A stretch of 64,000 bases of DNA from Stagonosporopsis chrysanthemi. Its lineage: Eukaryota > Ascomycota > Dothideomycetes > Pleosporales > Didymellaceae. Below are positions 1 to 10,490 of the stretch, piece after piece; the stretch's first letter is position 1, and every line of letters starts with the position of its first letter. Below the pieces are notes generated by a model that worked only from the letters and a program-made list of their open reading frames with translations, had not been told where the DNA came from and did no database searches. Made by a program: the position numbers and the translations under genes. The stretch is from the NCBI GenBank assembly GCA_022560025.1, contig JAFISE010000006.1, forward strand, positions 310,001 through 374,000. The letters run 5' to 3'.

Positions 1-17
1 AGGCTGACAGGGAGGCA

Positions 18-999
18 ATGGATGTCGAAATCGCGTTTCTGAGACGTGAGCATGAGAAGCTGAAGCTCGGCTTCGATACTGTTCTTGCTGGCACGCAGAA
101 GCACAGGAAAGCAGAAAGCGATGAAGACAAGGATGAAGATGACCAGGTGTCGCTTTGCAGCAGCATTGACACTGATGAAGAGCCTACAGTTCATGAGGCG
201 AAGGTAGTGACGTTCACCAGAATTATGCCAGGCATGGTAAAACTCGTAGACATCCCGCCAAGGAAGAAGAAGCCTGCCTCCCAAATCGACAGCAGCACTA
301 CCTTACTTGACAGGCCTGCAAGACTCGAGCACAAGAATAATCTGGCCGCGGCAGCATCAACTGAGAATTCATCTCCAGTAAGTGTGAGTGTCTCCCTCCA
401 TTTTGCGTTCCATGAACCCACTAACAGTTCCTCAGCCTCTCATCACTCTCACCCATCACCAAGACCCGGATTGTACAGACAAGCCAAAGAAGTCAAAGTT
501 AACGCGCGACGAGTCTCGACTGCTTGTTCAGAATTGGGTCACAGACTATAACAGAACAGAGCAGCGACCCATCTCTACTCGCATCGACCCTGACGTGCTT
601 GCTGATCAGGAGACTCCGCCTGCCCCTTTCCCGAAGAGCGACGAGAGCCTATCCACACCGCCGATCAACTCCCACTCTGACAATCGTAAGGATAAGAAGC
701 CGTTCCAGAAGCATTACTGTTTTGAAAACAGCCATATTTTTCGCCCAGTCGATCTTAAGACTATGCCAGACGACACTATTGTCAATTCTCTTGAGGTCAG
801 GCCTTATCTCCGGCCCTACACTGGTATCAAACAACGTGTGAAGATTCCTGTTCTCTGCGAGAAGTGTTCCGAGGACTGCGATGAGAACGTGTGGAAGTGT
901 GCATTCGATGTCTGCCGCATGGTCGTCTGTGAGACTTGTGCGGAGATGATGGAAGCTGAGCGGCAGCAGAAAGCTGTCAGAGGCTGGAAGTACAAGTGA
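18..999 (+). CDS. hypothetical protein with C-terminal Cys-rich zinc-binding-like motif
   Basis: Two exons, 18-377 and 436-999, joined over a 58-nt intron (GTAAGT donor, CTAAC branch at 421-425, CAG acceptor) give 307 aa from the first visible Met. The frame is open to the left edge, so the true start may lie outside the window. The N-terminal third is acidic and charged, the middle is Ser/Thr/Pro-rich and probably disordered. Near the C-terminus eight cysteines fall as C-x2-C-x3-C-x6-C-x4-C-x4-C-x2-C, which looks like a small zinc-binding module related in style to ZZ or treble-clef fingers but matches no family I can name. The last residues are basic. No function can be assigned. The exon join is well supported because only this acceptor restores the frame. 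Confidence 0.7.
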
Positions 1000-1389
1000 A
1001 GCAAACACTGACAACAGTGACTTGCTTCTTGGTTGAGTACCTCGTACAGCAAGCTGAACACTTTCAGGATGGCAACTGGTCAGGAAACATATCAGTTGTC
1101 AATTGCGGGACGTGTCTCATTGGAAGGCTTGCTTTTGTCGACTGGAGGTTTCACACAACGAGCTGAGCATCAATATCAGTGTCGACATGGAACAAAAAGA
1201 ATTGACTAAATCACGTCATGTGCTATTCCCTGCTGCGTACGACTGATGGTGATCTTGCCTCTCACCTTAGCACCTTCACCTCACCACACTCACCTAGTCT
1301 TCCACTAGCTTGCACTAGCGTTTCGCATCATCTCTATCGTACCAGTCACCACTGATTTCATTCTTACGTCTTATCTACAAGTACCCAAA
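1000..1389. other. intergenic, 3' region and promoter
   Basis: Terminator side of the Cys-rich gene and promoter of the BTB gene. Pyrimidine-rich tract around 1255-1380 just upstream of the next ATG, typical of fungal 5' leaders. No coding signal seen. Confidence 0.5.
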
Positions 1390-2619
1390 ATGCCTCAATT
1401 AAGGGACATTCCTTCGAAAGCAGCGATAGCATTCTCGGCCATGAAACCCGCACCTAACAGGCCTCCACGGATGGACAATATGGCGGTGATGCCGGGCGCT
1501 CAGCCAAACTACTCTGACGTGCTAATAAGGCTGTAAGCACAGCTATGTATCACTTTGAATTTGACTAAAAGACGCAGAATTCAGGGCCCCGTTGCGCGTG
1601 TCAATGTTGGCACGGCTCCGTACATCGACACCTATAACATTCGTGTGGAGCTTCTCAGATATCATTCAGTCCACTTTGATGCTGAGATCAAACGCATCAA
1701 AATTTCTGATGAGGGGGTTGAGAGGAACAAAAAACGGAAGCTGTCTGAAGGGCCAGTTTTGAAGGTGGAAGATGAGGAGGGCGAGAGGAACCAGAACGGA
1801 ACCCACAGAGAAGGTGATATATCTATCGACCTCCCAAGCGTGGAGCTGAAGGTGTTTGAGCTGTTCATGAAGTTTGTGTACATGGGTTCTTACCCACCCG
1901 ACGTCGATGCTCATCACCCCGTCACGCACCAGCCTTTGGTTGACATCGGGACCCACGCAAAGGATTATGTCTCGCCTTATGCTTCCACAATGCCTCAAGC
2001 TCCGTCATCTCAGACTGGTGCACGCTTCATATCCGCAACAAGAAGCAACATGGCTCTTCCACCAGTACCACGCCCGAACTTCCCAACGACGAGGCTGCCA
2101 AATACGACCGGCAACACCGAAATGTACCAGTTCATCCCACCCTCCATTCATGCATGGCTTCTCGGCGCGAGACTGAGCGCAGCACGCTTCATGAACCACG
2201 CAATGATGCGTATCCACAACAACTTGGGCACATACTTCTCCCTTACTCCAGGCCTGATTCACTTTATCTGGCAACGTACGCCTCCTCGCTCAGTCCTTCG
2301 GAGCTTCATCAACGATACCTTGGTGGCTTACTGGGCTCAGGTCAAGACCGACCGGCCGTGTATTGACCGTCACCCTACCCTTGACTTTCTCTGGATGCAA
2401 TTGTTCAACGAGTATGCGGACCTGAAGGCTCTGGTGCTGCTGGGTATTAGGGGTGGCAGGGACGTGCCGCGTTGTAAGGTATACTTTGTGCAGCCACAGC
2501 TTCCAGCGGCACCCCCCGTGATTGTCAGGGAAGATCATGGGGTTGTTCCTACGCCAAGCAAGGACACGCGAGACGTTATGGAGAAGAAGGCAGACGTAAA
2601 GTTGCAAGGCAACCAGTAA
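1390..2619 (+). CDS. BTB/POZ domain protein
   Basis: Exons 1390-1532 and 1578-2619 (45-nt intron, GTAAGC donor, CAG acceptor) give 394 aa. The joined region reads as the opening of a fungal BTB/POZ fold: a Tyr-Ser-Asp-Val-Leu-Ile-Arg strand, then a Val-Asn-Val-Gly strand, then Tyr-Ile-Asp-Thr-Tyr followed by a leucine-rich helix starting about residue 60. An acidic, lysine-rich insert at about 85-115 interrupts the domain before the Pro-Ser-Val-Glu-Leu-Lys-Val-Phe segment. The C-terminal half has the alpha-helical pattern usual after such BTB domains. BTB domains mediate dimerisation and often recruit CUL3 ligases; whether this one does cannot be told from sequence. A start at the second visible Met is possible but the first gives a natural N-terminus. 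Confidence 0.8.
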
Positions 2620-3135
2620 GGCACAAACATTGCAGTTTCGGTTGGCAAGCCAAAGAAACTCACCAAACCAATTTCTGAGGATGCGGGTGGACGTATGATC
2701 GAGGAAGCGGGTAATCGAAAGGTTCCTGGCTAACATAGCCGCACCCAAAGAGGAAGGTGCCTAGGGGCAACAAGCATTACAAAGGTCTCAGAGGCCGGCG
2801 TCTACACATTTGCAAGGTGATTCAAGGAAAGAGAATAGTGACATCTGCAGCCATCGTGATTCCAGCAATATTATGACAAGCTCAAGCATATACGAGCGTG
2901 CGAGGCGCGATATATATATGTTCCCCAATCAATACCACTGCTAATACCAAGAAGGCTAGCCTCAGGCCGCCGATTCAATAAACAATCAAGTTTTGCGCGA
3001 CCTGCAAGACATGTAGTATACTCTGTTCCTCCCCTAGCAGTTTGTAAATCATCGACTTTCTCTTTCCTACGTAGCGCGTCGCGGATAGGACACACCGCTG
3101 CACATCAGCAAAACAAACAATATATTACGACCACA
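2620..3135. other. intergenic promoter region
   Basis: Holds an AT-rich TATATATATA run near 2911-2920 and a CA-rich leader just before the ATG at 3136, consistent with the promoter of the secreted protein. No gene seen. Confidence 0.45.
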
Positions 3136-3963
3136 ATGCGCCGCTCTCTCACCTTCGCAGCCGCAGCATTGGCAGGCACAACAAGCGCCCAGTCCGCTTC
3201 GTCACTCACCTTCTGGCTCCCTGGACCAGCCAACAACGTCAACAGCACCGGAATTTACGGAACCACCACCGTCCCGCCCGTTGCCTCCATTGTCTCCTCC
3301 GACAGCGCAACCACCGTCTTCGCCCTCGGATGCCCTACCTTTTCCAACGCACCTCCGTCCTCCATCTCCAATGGCGATTGGTGGGAAACCTGCTCCAGGG
3401 CCACTGACTACGCAACCTACACCATCATGTCAGGAACGCGCCACATCATGCACGTCACGAATGAAAAGCCCAGCGCAAGCATGTGGTGGTCGTGCGAGCA
3501 CAATATCGCAGCCACGGAAATTACGTGTGACATGGAGGTCTCTGGCGATGTCAACGACAACACCGGTGGGCCGATTGAGGGCTTGGTCTGGGGACCTGAG
3601 CCAGACAAGGGCGGCAATGTGATTGCGTTCGCGACAGCCGAGGTGGTTACTACGGGGCGATTTGGCGAGTTGGAATGCAATAGGGGATACAAGGATGAGA
3701 GTATCATCACATGTGATAGTAATGGGTCGGGTGGTAAGGGCACACGAGTGTGGAGTGTGGGGACTGAGGGGCCGGCGAGTGCGACAGCGAGTGAGCAAAG
3801 TTTGACAGCGAGCGCGGGGAGTGGGTCTGGTGCGCCTGCGACAGCGTCAAGTACGGCGAGTGAGAGTGCGGCGACGGCGAGTGCGGGTGTGGCGGGGATA
3901 TTCGGAGTTGATCCTGTCAGGCTTGCAGCGCTGGTGGGCGGTGCCGCGGTAGCTGCATGGTGA
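3136..3963 (+). CDS. secreted GPI-anchored cell-surface protein
   Basis: Single exon, 275 aa. Residues 1-19 form a signal peptide (two Arg, an Ala-rich core, cleavage after Ser-Ala-Gln). The mature domain to about residue 205 is Thr/Ser-rich with six cysteines and is followed by a low-complexity Ala/Ser/Thr/Gly stalk (about 212-250) of the kind that is O-glycosylated. The extreme C-terminus is hydrophobic (Leu-Ala-Ala-Leu-Val-Gly-Gly-Ala-Ala-Val) after small residues, as in a GPI-attachment signal. Such proteins sit in the plasma membrane or cell wall. The domain resembles a widespread but uncharacterised class of Pezizomycotina surface proteins; no enzymatic motif is visible. Confidence 0.85.
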   Translation: MRRSLTFAAAALAGTTSAQSASSLTFWLPGPANNVNSTGIYGTTTVPPVASIVSSDSATTVFALGCPTFSNAPPSSISNGDWWETCSRATDYATYTIMSGTRHIMHVTNEKPSASMWWSCEHNIAATEITCDMEVSGDVNDNTGGPIEGLVWGPEPDKGGNVIAFATAEVVTTGRFGELECNRGYKDESIITCDSNGSGGKGTRVWSVGTEGPASATASEQSLTASAGSGSGAPATASSTASESAATASAGVAGIFGVDPVRLAALVGGAAVAAW

Positions 3964-4021
3964 ATGTGAAGTCGATCTGTAGAAATGCTTAGTGTCGAGA
4001 GCCGATGTCTTCATCCGCTGA

Positions 4022-4387
4022 CTAACTCGATACGTGATCGTATTCGAGTAATGCCTTGCTCTGTGGAGTAAGCGGCGAATCAGAAAGGACTGCGGCAATG
4101 TCTTCCAACCTAGAGAGCTTCGCGAAACGATGGCGTCTTGTAACTTGTATGGCTTTGATTGTGCCCTCTAATGCGTTGTCGGTAATATGGACTTGCTGGA
4201 GATGCGACAGACCAGCATGTTGACTTGGACATGCTGGTGATTCTGACAAGTAGTAGGGGTCAATTGCTGTAAGGACTGGTACTGGTGCAGAAAAGCTTGT
4301 GCTTGGACTAATGCCGGTGTGAGCGTTCGATAAGAAGCATTGGTAGCGTACAGCATCCTGAAATGGTGCTACAGAGGCGCTCGCCAT
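4022..4387 (-). CDS. small hypothetical protein
   Basis: Uninterrupted 121-aa frame starting at an ATG preceded by a plausible intron acceptor (TACAG about 20 nt upstream), so a 5' non-coding exon is possible. Composition is protein-like, with a Ser/Pro-rich first half and a basic/hydrophobic helix-like second half ending in a Leu-Leu-Glu-Tyr segment. No domain recognised. It converges on the GPI-protein gene with 58 bp between stops. Could be a chance open frame; moderate to low certainty. Confidence 0.4.
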   Translation of the reverse strand: MASASVAPFQDAVRYQCFLSNAHTGISPSTSFSAPVPVLTAIDPYYLSESPACPSQHAGLSHLQQVHITDNALEGTIKAIQVTRRHRFAKLSRLEDIAAVLSDSPLTPQSKALLEYDHVSS

Positions 4388-5334
4388 TTTGAGGGTATAC
4401 AGTTCTCTGTATGAAAAATGAAAAATGATTATGCCATGCGAGCCTCGTTAACTCACCAACGTACTCGCTTGCACCCACATCTGCGCCGTGCGACAAATCG
4501 ATGTTTCTTCGACACCGCCAGCCACGATAGGGAGGCCCTGAATGTTGTCCTACTGTGACATTGTCTGCCGTCCGTCTTGCAGTGATGCAGCGATTGAAAC
4601 TTACACAGTCGGCGAGGTGTTGCGCTGGCCTCGTTTGTCCAATGGTCTTCGTGAGAACCTGAGAGGCGGGATCTGTAGGTTCGATGGTGATGTCCTTTGA
4701 CCTTCAACATAGCCAGCTTGTAACGTCGGATGGTGAGAATTAGACTTGTTGTCACAGCATTTTGGCAACGCGATTCCGCTTCGTCAGTTTCGACAAACCG
4801 ATACGATGTATGCGATATTCATAAAAGGGTCGACATCGGAGTGGCAAATCATCGTCACCTAAGTGGGGTTTTGTGGACTCGATGGGCTCGTGCAGTCAGG
4901 CCAGCAGTGCTAACAAATCTTCTGGCACGCCTGTCCAAACGCGTTGATCTGGGAGAATTAATAGGTCGCCTGGTGATGAGAGAGATGTGGTGTTCGGAGA
5001 AATACACATGCGGAGATTAGCCTGCGGCCCATCTAATTGACCAAGAGCCAATGAATGCGCGGCATTGGAGACGCTGACGCGAACGCCTCCGGGGCCGACA
5101 GAAGGCTGCATTCTTCCACCCTCATGGCAAATAGGCGGCACGGCTCGTCTTCTTATAATCCAGCATTGACTCCGATATTGCAGTTGGAAGTGCATTAGCT
5201 TACTCTATCAGGCCAGGGCAATGAGCGCTAGACACATCGTACATATGAATAAACGGCAAGTTGGAGAACGCCTTAAGAGGTCTTCTTCCATGTGTTGTCT
5301 GCACATTCTCGGGGCACTTCATCCTGCATAAACC
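4388..5334. other. long intergenic region
   Basis: About 950 bp. Short frames on both strands have no recognisable domains. A GTGAGT donor near 4456 and a CATACAG acceptor near 4408, both on the minus strand, suggest a 5'-UTR intron for the small gene next door. The right end serves as promoter of the GMC oxidoreductase. Confidence 0.4.
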
Positions 5335-7171
5335 ATGCGGTTCTGGAGTCTGGCTTTTGTCGCAGCAACTGTGGTGTCGCGCACAGGTGCAGCAAGCGTT
5401 GAAGAAGCCGCCGACGCCTATGACTTTGTAAGCCATATCTGACTCCGATACGGTGTCACCCTAACTGAAGTGTCAGATCATAGTGGGCGGTGGGACAGCT
5501 GGACTGGCAGTCGCATCGCGCATCAGTCAGGGGCTGCCGAACAATACTGTGCTAGTCATCGAAGCAGGCCCGGATGGACGTCAAGACCCGGGCATCTACA
5601 TCCCTGGACGGAAGGGCTCAACCCTCGGTGGCAAATACGACTGGAACCTCACAACTGTCCCACAACCTAACGCAAATAACCGGATTTTTGCGCAGAACCG
5701 CGGAAAGGTGCTTGGTGGCAGCAGTGCCCTAAACCTAATGTCGTGGGATCGTACGTCCATCGCAGAACTTGATGCCTGGGAGAAACTCGGTAATAAGGGA
5801 TGGAATTGGAAGACTCTTTACCCTGCGATGTTGAAGGCCGAGACTTTCCTACCCTCTCCAGAATACGGCACGGAAGGCGTTGGCAAAAGTGGTCCCATCA
5901 AGACCTTAATCAGCCGTATCTTTCCAAAGCATCAAGCCTCGTGGATTCCTACCTTCAACAACCTAGGTCTCATTTCCAACAAAGAGTCGCTTAATGGGCA
6001 TCCAATAGGAGTCAGTACACAACCCAACAATGTCAGCCCTAACTACACACGATCCTATGCGCCTGAATACCTCAAGATCACGAATGACAATCTTGTCCTC
6101 AAGCTTGAAACACGGGTGGCAAGGATCAACTTCGACGGCCGGACTGCCACTGGAGTCACTTTAGGAGATGGGACAACTGTACAGGTTCGTAAAGAACTTA
6201 TTGTGTCTGCAGGATCTTTCCAAACTCCCGGTCTACTTGAGCTTTCCGGCATCGGTAATAAGTCCCTGCTGCAAAAGTTAGGCATCCCAGTTGTCAAAAA
6301 CCTTCCGTCCGTTGGGGAGAATCTATCAGACCACATCCGCATTCAGAGCTCCTACCAACTCAAGCCTTCGTATCCATCGTTCGACGTTTTAAAGAACGCA
6401 TCTCGTGCTGCTGCTGAGCTTGCAGCGTACAACGCTGGCCGGGTGTCTTTGTACGATTACACGGCAAGCGGCTATGCTTATTTTTCATGGGACGTTGTGT
6501 CAAATGACACCGCCGCTAGATTCCGGAAGCTCGTCCAAAGCGATATGAAGTTGATCTCTGCTGTTGACAAGATCAAGAAAAGCTATTTCTCGCCGCCAAA
6601 CAGTGCAACAGTGCCTCAGCTGGAGGTCATCTTCTCTGACGGCTACACAGGTCTTAAGGGATACCCCGCAGCCAATTCTTCTTTGTTCGGCATTGGGACC
6701 TTTGCCCTGATTGGAGTGGTCCAGCATCCACTCAGTAAAGGCAATGTTCACATAACCTCGCGTAATATCAACGACAAGCCAATCATAAACCCCAACTACC
6801 TTTCCCACCCATACGATCTCCAGGCTGCGACGAATCTTGCCAAATTTCTACGGACCATCGCTTCGACTGCACCTTTGAAGGATGTATGGACCGAGGAGTA
6901 TGAACCTGGCAAGGCCGTACAGAGCGATGAAGATTGGACCAAGTACGCTCTAGCAAATGCATTGAGTATCTATCATCCCGTTGGTACTGCCGCGTTACTT
7001 CCGGAGAAAGATGGTGGTGTTGTTGACGCGCAGTTGAAGGTATACGGCACGAAGCGTCTGAGAGTGGTTGATGCAAGTATTATTCCATTGCTGCCAAGTG
7101 CGCATATCCAGACCTTGGTGTACGGGATTGCGGAGAAGGCCGCGGAAATGATCATTGCGGAGCACAGATAA
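5335..7171 (+). CDS. secreted GMC-family FAD oxidoreductase
   Basis: Exons 5335-5427 and 5477-7171 (49-nt intron, GTAAGC donor, CTAAC branch, CAG acceptor) give 595 aa. Residues 1-21 look like a signal peptide. The intron splits the FAD dinucleotide fold: joined, it reads Tyr-Asp-Phe-Ile-Ile-Val-Gly-Gly-Gly-Thr-Ala-Gly, the canonical Rossmann motif, at about residues 29-40. Further GMC hallmarks are Gly-Lys-Val-Leu-Gly-Gly-Ser-Ser-Ala-Leu-Asn (FAD contact), the Ser-Ala-Gly-Ser-Phe-Gln-Thr-Pro signature near 250, and the C-terminal catalytic block with His-Pro-Val-Gly-Thr and, about 40 residues on, Ser-Ala-His-Ile-Gln-Thr. These supply the catalytic His/His pair usual for glucose oxidase, aryl-alcohol oxidase and choline dehydrogenase relatives. 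The substrate cannot be read from sequence. Secretion suggests an extracellular alcohol or sugar oxidase producing peroxide. Confidence 0.93.
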
Positions 7172-8398
7172 AGGGAGCGCCTGCCACGTTACTTGCACTC
7201 GATTGCACCAATATTTCACCAGTACATCAATTATTGATACGTATAGTTCTACTCAAATTCCACCTGACCAGGCATATTGGGAACGAATTTGCGATGATCC
7301 GACGCAACATCGACGCAAGGCAGTCTCTGTCATTCAAAATTCGCATATGCCTTGCACAGCTTGACAAAACCAGAGCTGGTGCTTTTACGTTGTGCCAAGC
7401 GTGTCAAGCGAATGGCTTGACTTCAGTTTGGAATGCTGATCGCACGCTTGATGTACGCCACAAATCTAGAGTCAGCCAGGACAGGCGCCCACGCGTCTCC
7501 AAGGTTGTCTCGTTATTCTCGTCGATCAACGTACACTTGCCCAATAATTGCAGACTTTCAAGTCGCTTCTCGACGATGAGCGATTAGCTTTGAGCAACAT
7601 GTGTGTATGCTCAAATCGTCCGATCTAATATGTGTACATGGCAAATCGTGGATCTTTTGGAAGAGAATACGTGATCATACAGGTTCCATGACCACAGGTT
7701 CTGCGTCTTCCCAAATTCCAAGTGTTCAATACAGGGCAAATGCGGATTTTCGGTCCAGGCTTTGACGATGCGTTGGAACAGGAACTTCTTTTGCCACTAA
7801 AGTGGCTTTTACTAGGGCATCAGCGAGCTGTCAAAAAGAGAAGTACTTGCCTTGCCTGAAAGAGTTGTTGAGTACTTAGGTATGTCCAGGCTGAGCCAGA
7901 CAAGTGCGGGCGGAGGCGACCGCAACGCATCCTGGCTCAGCCAAGATTCTGGTATTGCAGCCTATGGCTGGTACATGAGCTCCCAATTGCTCAGATCCAC
8001 ATGGAGAGCTGAATGGCATTCACAGCTATGGCACTCCACATTAGCATCGGCAGTGTGGGGCGGAAACGACTCCGCGGTCCAGATGCCGAAGCGTACCAAC
8101 AGCCCCTGCGAGGCCTGCAGGCCTTGGCACAGATCGTCCGGTACCAGCCTCGAACATTGCCGAATCCGGTAACGTTAGCAGAATGGACTGCAGCCCTGTA
8201 CGTCCAGAGCCTCCGGTATAGACCTCGATGGTTGTAGTCCTGCTTGGCAGACCCGCGAGCTGGACTCGCTTCTATACGCCTCATTGCTGGGCAGCGCATG
8301 GAGGCTTTGACTGTGCCGTGTTGCTGTTGGTATAAATCGAGTTCGTCTTCTGTGCGTATGGCGTTCAACTATTCATTCGAGTAACGATTGCACACAAG
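7172..8398. other. long intergenic region
   Basis: About 1.2 kb without a convincing gene; short frames around 7234-7587 and 7852-8368 have neither domain nor splice support. The right 100 bp is a CT-rich leader in front of the hydrolase ATG. Confidence 0.4.
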
Positions 8399-9367
8399 AT
8401 GCCTTCTTTCTGGAGTACTGTACTGGCTAGTACCATTGTGAGCCTGTCTGCTGCACAGTCTTGCAATGTCACACAAATCCAAGGCTGCAATGCTACTGGT
8501 GTGATCAGCAATGTCGACGGAGGTAAGTCGCGCGCTTGAACGCTATGCAAGAAAGTCAAAATGAGGCTGACCAATATCATAGTGGATATCTATCGGGCTA
8601 GCCCTCAGGGACGCGCGACGTTTGGCAACATCACGGATGATGTTGCTATCCTCTTCATCACGGACTTTTATGGCGTCCCATCAATAAATAACAGACTGTA
8701 CGCTTAGAGCACCACATTTGTGTGCCTTGATTCTAATGTACTTCAGCCTCGCGGATCGACTTGCCGTTGATGCAGCCCGTCCAGTCATTATGCCAGACCT
8801 CTTCGATGGCGATGCTGTGCCGATGGCGATGGCAGAGGGTCCTCAGCTCAACCTTACTCAATGGAGAGCTCGTCATCCTACCTGGCAGGTTGACCAAGTA
8901 ATCGAGCAGACCATCACCTACATGAGGTCGCAACTGGGCATAAATCGCATCGGAGCCGTCGGCTACTGCCTCGGAGGAAAGCATGTTCCGCGCTTCATGG
9001 CCGCGGGACAGGGTATCGATCTGGGCTTTATTGCTCACCCTGCCAATTTGACAAACGAGGAAATCCAGGCCATTGCTGGTCCTATCAGTATTGCTGCCGG
9101 AGGTAGGTCTCATACCCCAATGGCCAAGGCCTGCTGGCAGGGGATCAATGCTGATCACCTCTAGAACTTGACGCTCTCTTTAACAAGACCCAGCGTCGCG
9201 AGGCAGAAGACATCCTGCAATTGAAGAACACAACATACCAGACCAATCTGTATTCTGGTGCGCCTCACGGCTTTGCCATCAGGCCGAATGTCGCCATACC
9301 AGCACAGGCGTATGCCAAACAGGCTTCGTACGATCAAGCCGTGTCGTGGTTCAACGCCTGGCTTTGA
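8399..9367 (+). CDS. secreted dienelactone-hydrolase-family protein
   Basis: Four exons, 8399-8522, 8583-8697, 8747-9102 and 9165-9367, separated by introns of 60, 49 and 62 nt; total 798 nt, 265 aa. Residues 1-20 form a signal peptide ending Ser-Ala-Ala-Gln, unusual for a family that is mostly cytosolic. The nucleophile elbow Gly-Tyr-Cys-Leu-Gly-Gly (Cys about 153) identifies the dienelactone hydrolase branch of alpha/beta hydrolases, where Cys replaces Ser. The third intron interrupts just before the Gly-Glu-Leu-Asp acid residue, and Ala-Pro-His-Gly-Phe near the C-terminus supplies the catalytic His. Members open lactone or ester rings, for example in aromatic breakdown; the physiological substrate here is unknown. 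All four exons are needed to assemble the triad, which strongly supports the model. Confidence 0.92.
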
Positions 9368-10490
9368 GTTTTAAGCTGCTCGAAATATACAATGACAGGT
9401 ACCAATTCTGCTATAGAATACATGTAGAACTCGCTGGAGCGTATCGATAAAATATATAGTACGTCTGATAACTCTTCATCGTGTAATTTAAGCGAGTGTG
9501 GCAATCCCGAGATGGACAAATGAGATCGCAAAAACAGTATTGTCCTCGCACCTGTACAGATTAAGGCACCAGGCATTAGACGCCCAGTCTGATTTTTGGT
9601 GCACTTGTTCGATGGAGTAGCATGCCACGGAAGGCGGTACATGGCATGGCATGGCATGGCGACTTAGATGCATTACGTCATCCTCGTGTTTCGCACATTT
9701 GACAACCATGGATTCTTCGCCAAAATACACCGCTCTAATGTCCGTCATTCCAACAGCTTTATCTCATGTAACAAACCGTCAAAGGATCATATGCACGCTG
9801 AACCCGCGTGTTGCAGCCATCGAATCCACTTGCGAAGTAGCTGCAAGGGTAGCGCAATTGTCCTGAAGATGCAGAGGCAAAATGTGTGTTGCTCGAGGCA
9901 AATAGAAGTGAGGTCAGAAAGACGATAACGCGCATTATTTCGGATCACGTTGTACTAAGCCGGGTGAGAGGGCTTCCGTCGCTGATCGTCAGCAACAAGC
10001 GCAGCACATTTCAGCGTGTGAACCAACAAAGCAGTGGCCGGCTCATCATCCAGGACCTCAAAACATCGCTCCGGCCACGTTAGGGCATACTTGGCGAATC
10101 CATGCTCAGCATTCTCAGCCCCGCACGCCAGCCGCTTACTGGAGCACAGCCGCGACGGAATCAGCCCTCTCCGGCTGCGCAATGTTTCGATGATAACATC
10201 CCAGTTTCCCTGTCGCGCAGCTCACAGTGTATTCTTCCTAAGGGTTTTTCAGTCCAGAGGTAAGCTACAGGTCACCTCGACCATACAGCCAGATTTACCG
10301 CATCGTAATTCTCGCCCTGCCAAGTTCATGACGCGTTATCGCGCGTCGCTGACAGCTTACCTGGACTGACACGCATGTGCAGGGCCGTAGGACAGGGATT
10401 GTCAGCATATTACTACCCTACGACGCCTTTCGCTTCTGCGCAACTCCGTCCACCAACAACTCACTTCAAAATCACCCTGCAGCCGTAAAG
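9368..10490. other. long intergenic region
   Basis: About 1.1 kb with no recognisable gene. It contains the short ATGGC tandem repeat at 9641-9660. The frame of the downstream gene stays open upstream to about 10377 but has no supported earlier start. Confidence 0.4.
9641..9660. repeat. (ATGGC)4 microsatellite
   Basis: Four perfect pentamer copies, intergenic. The unit length makes it a possible strain-variable marker. Confidence 0.9.
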
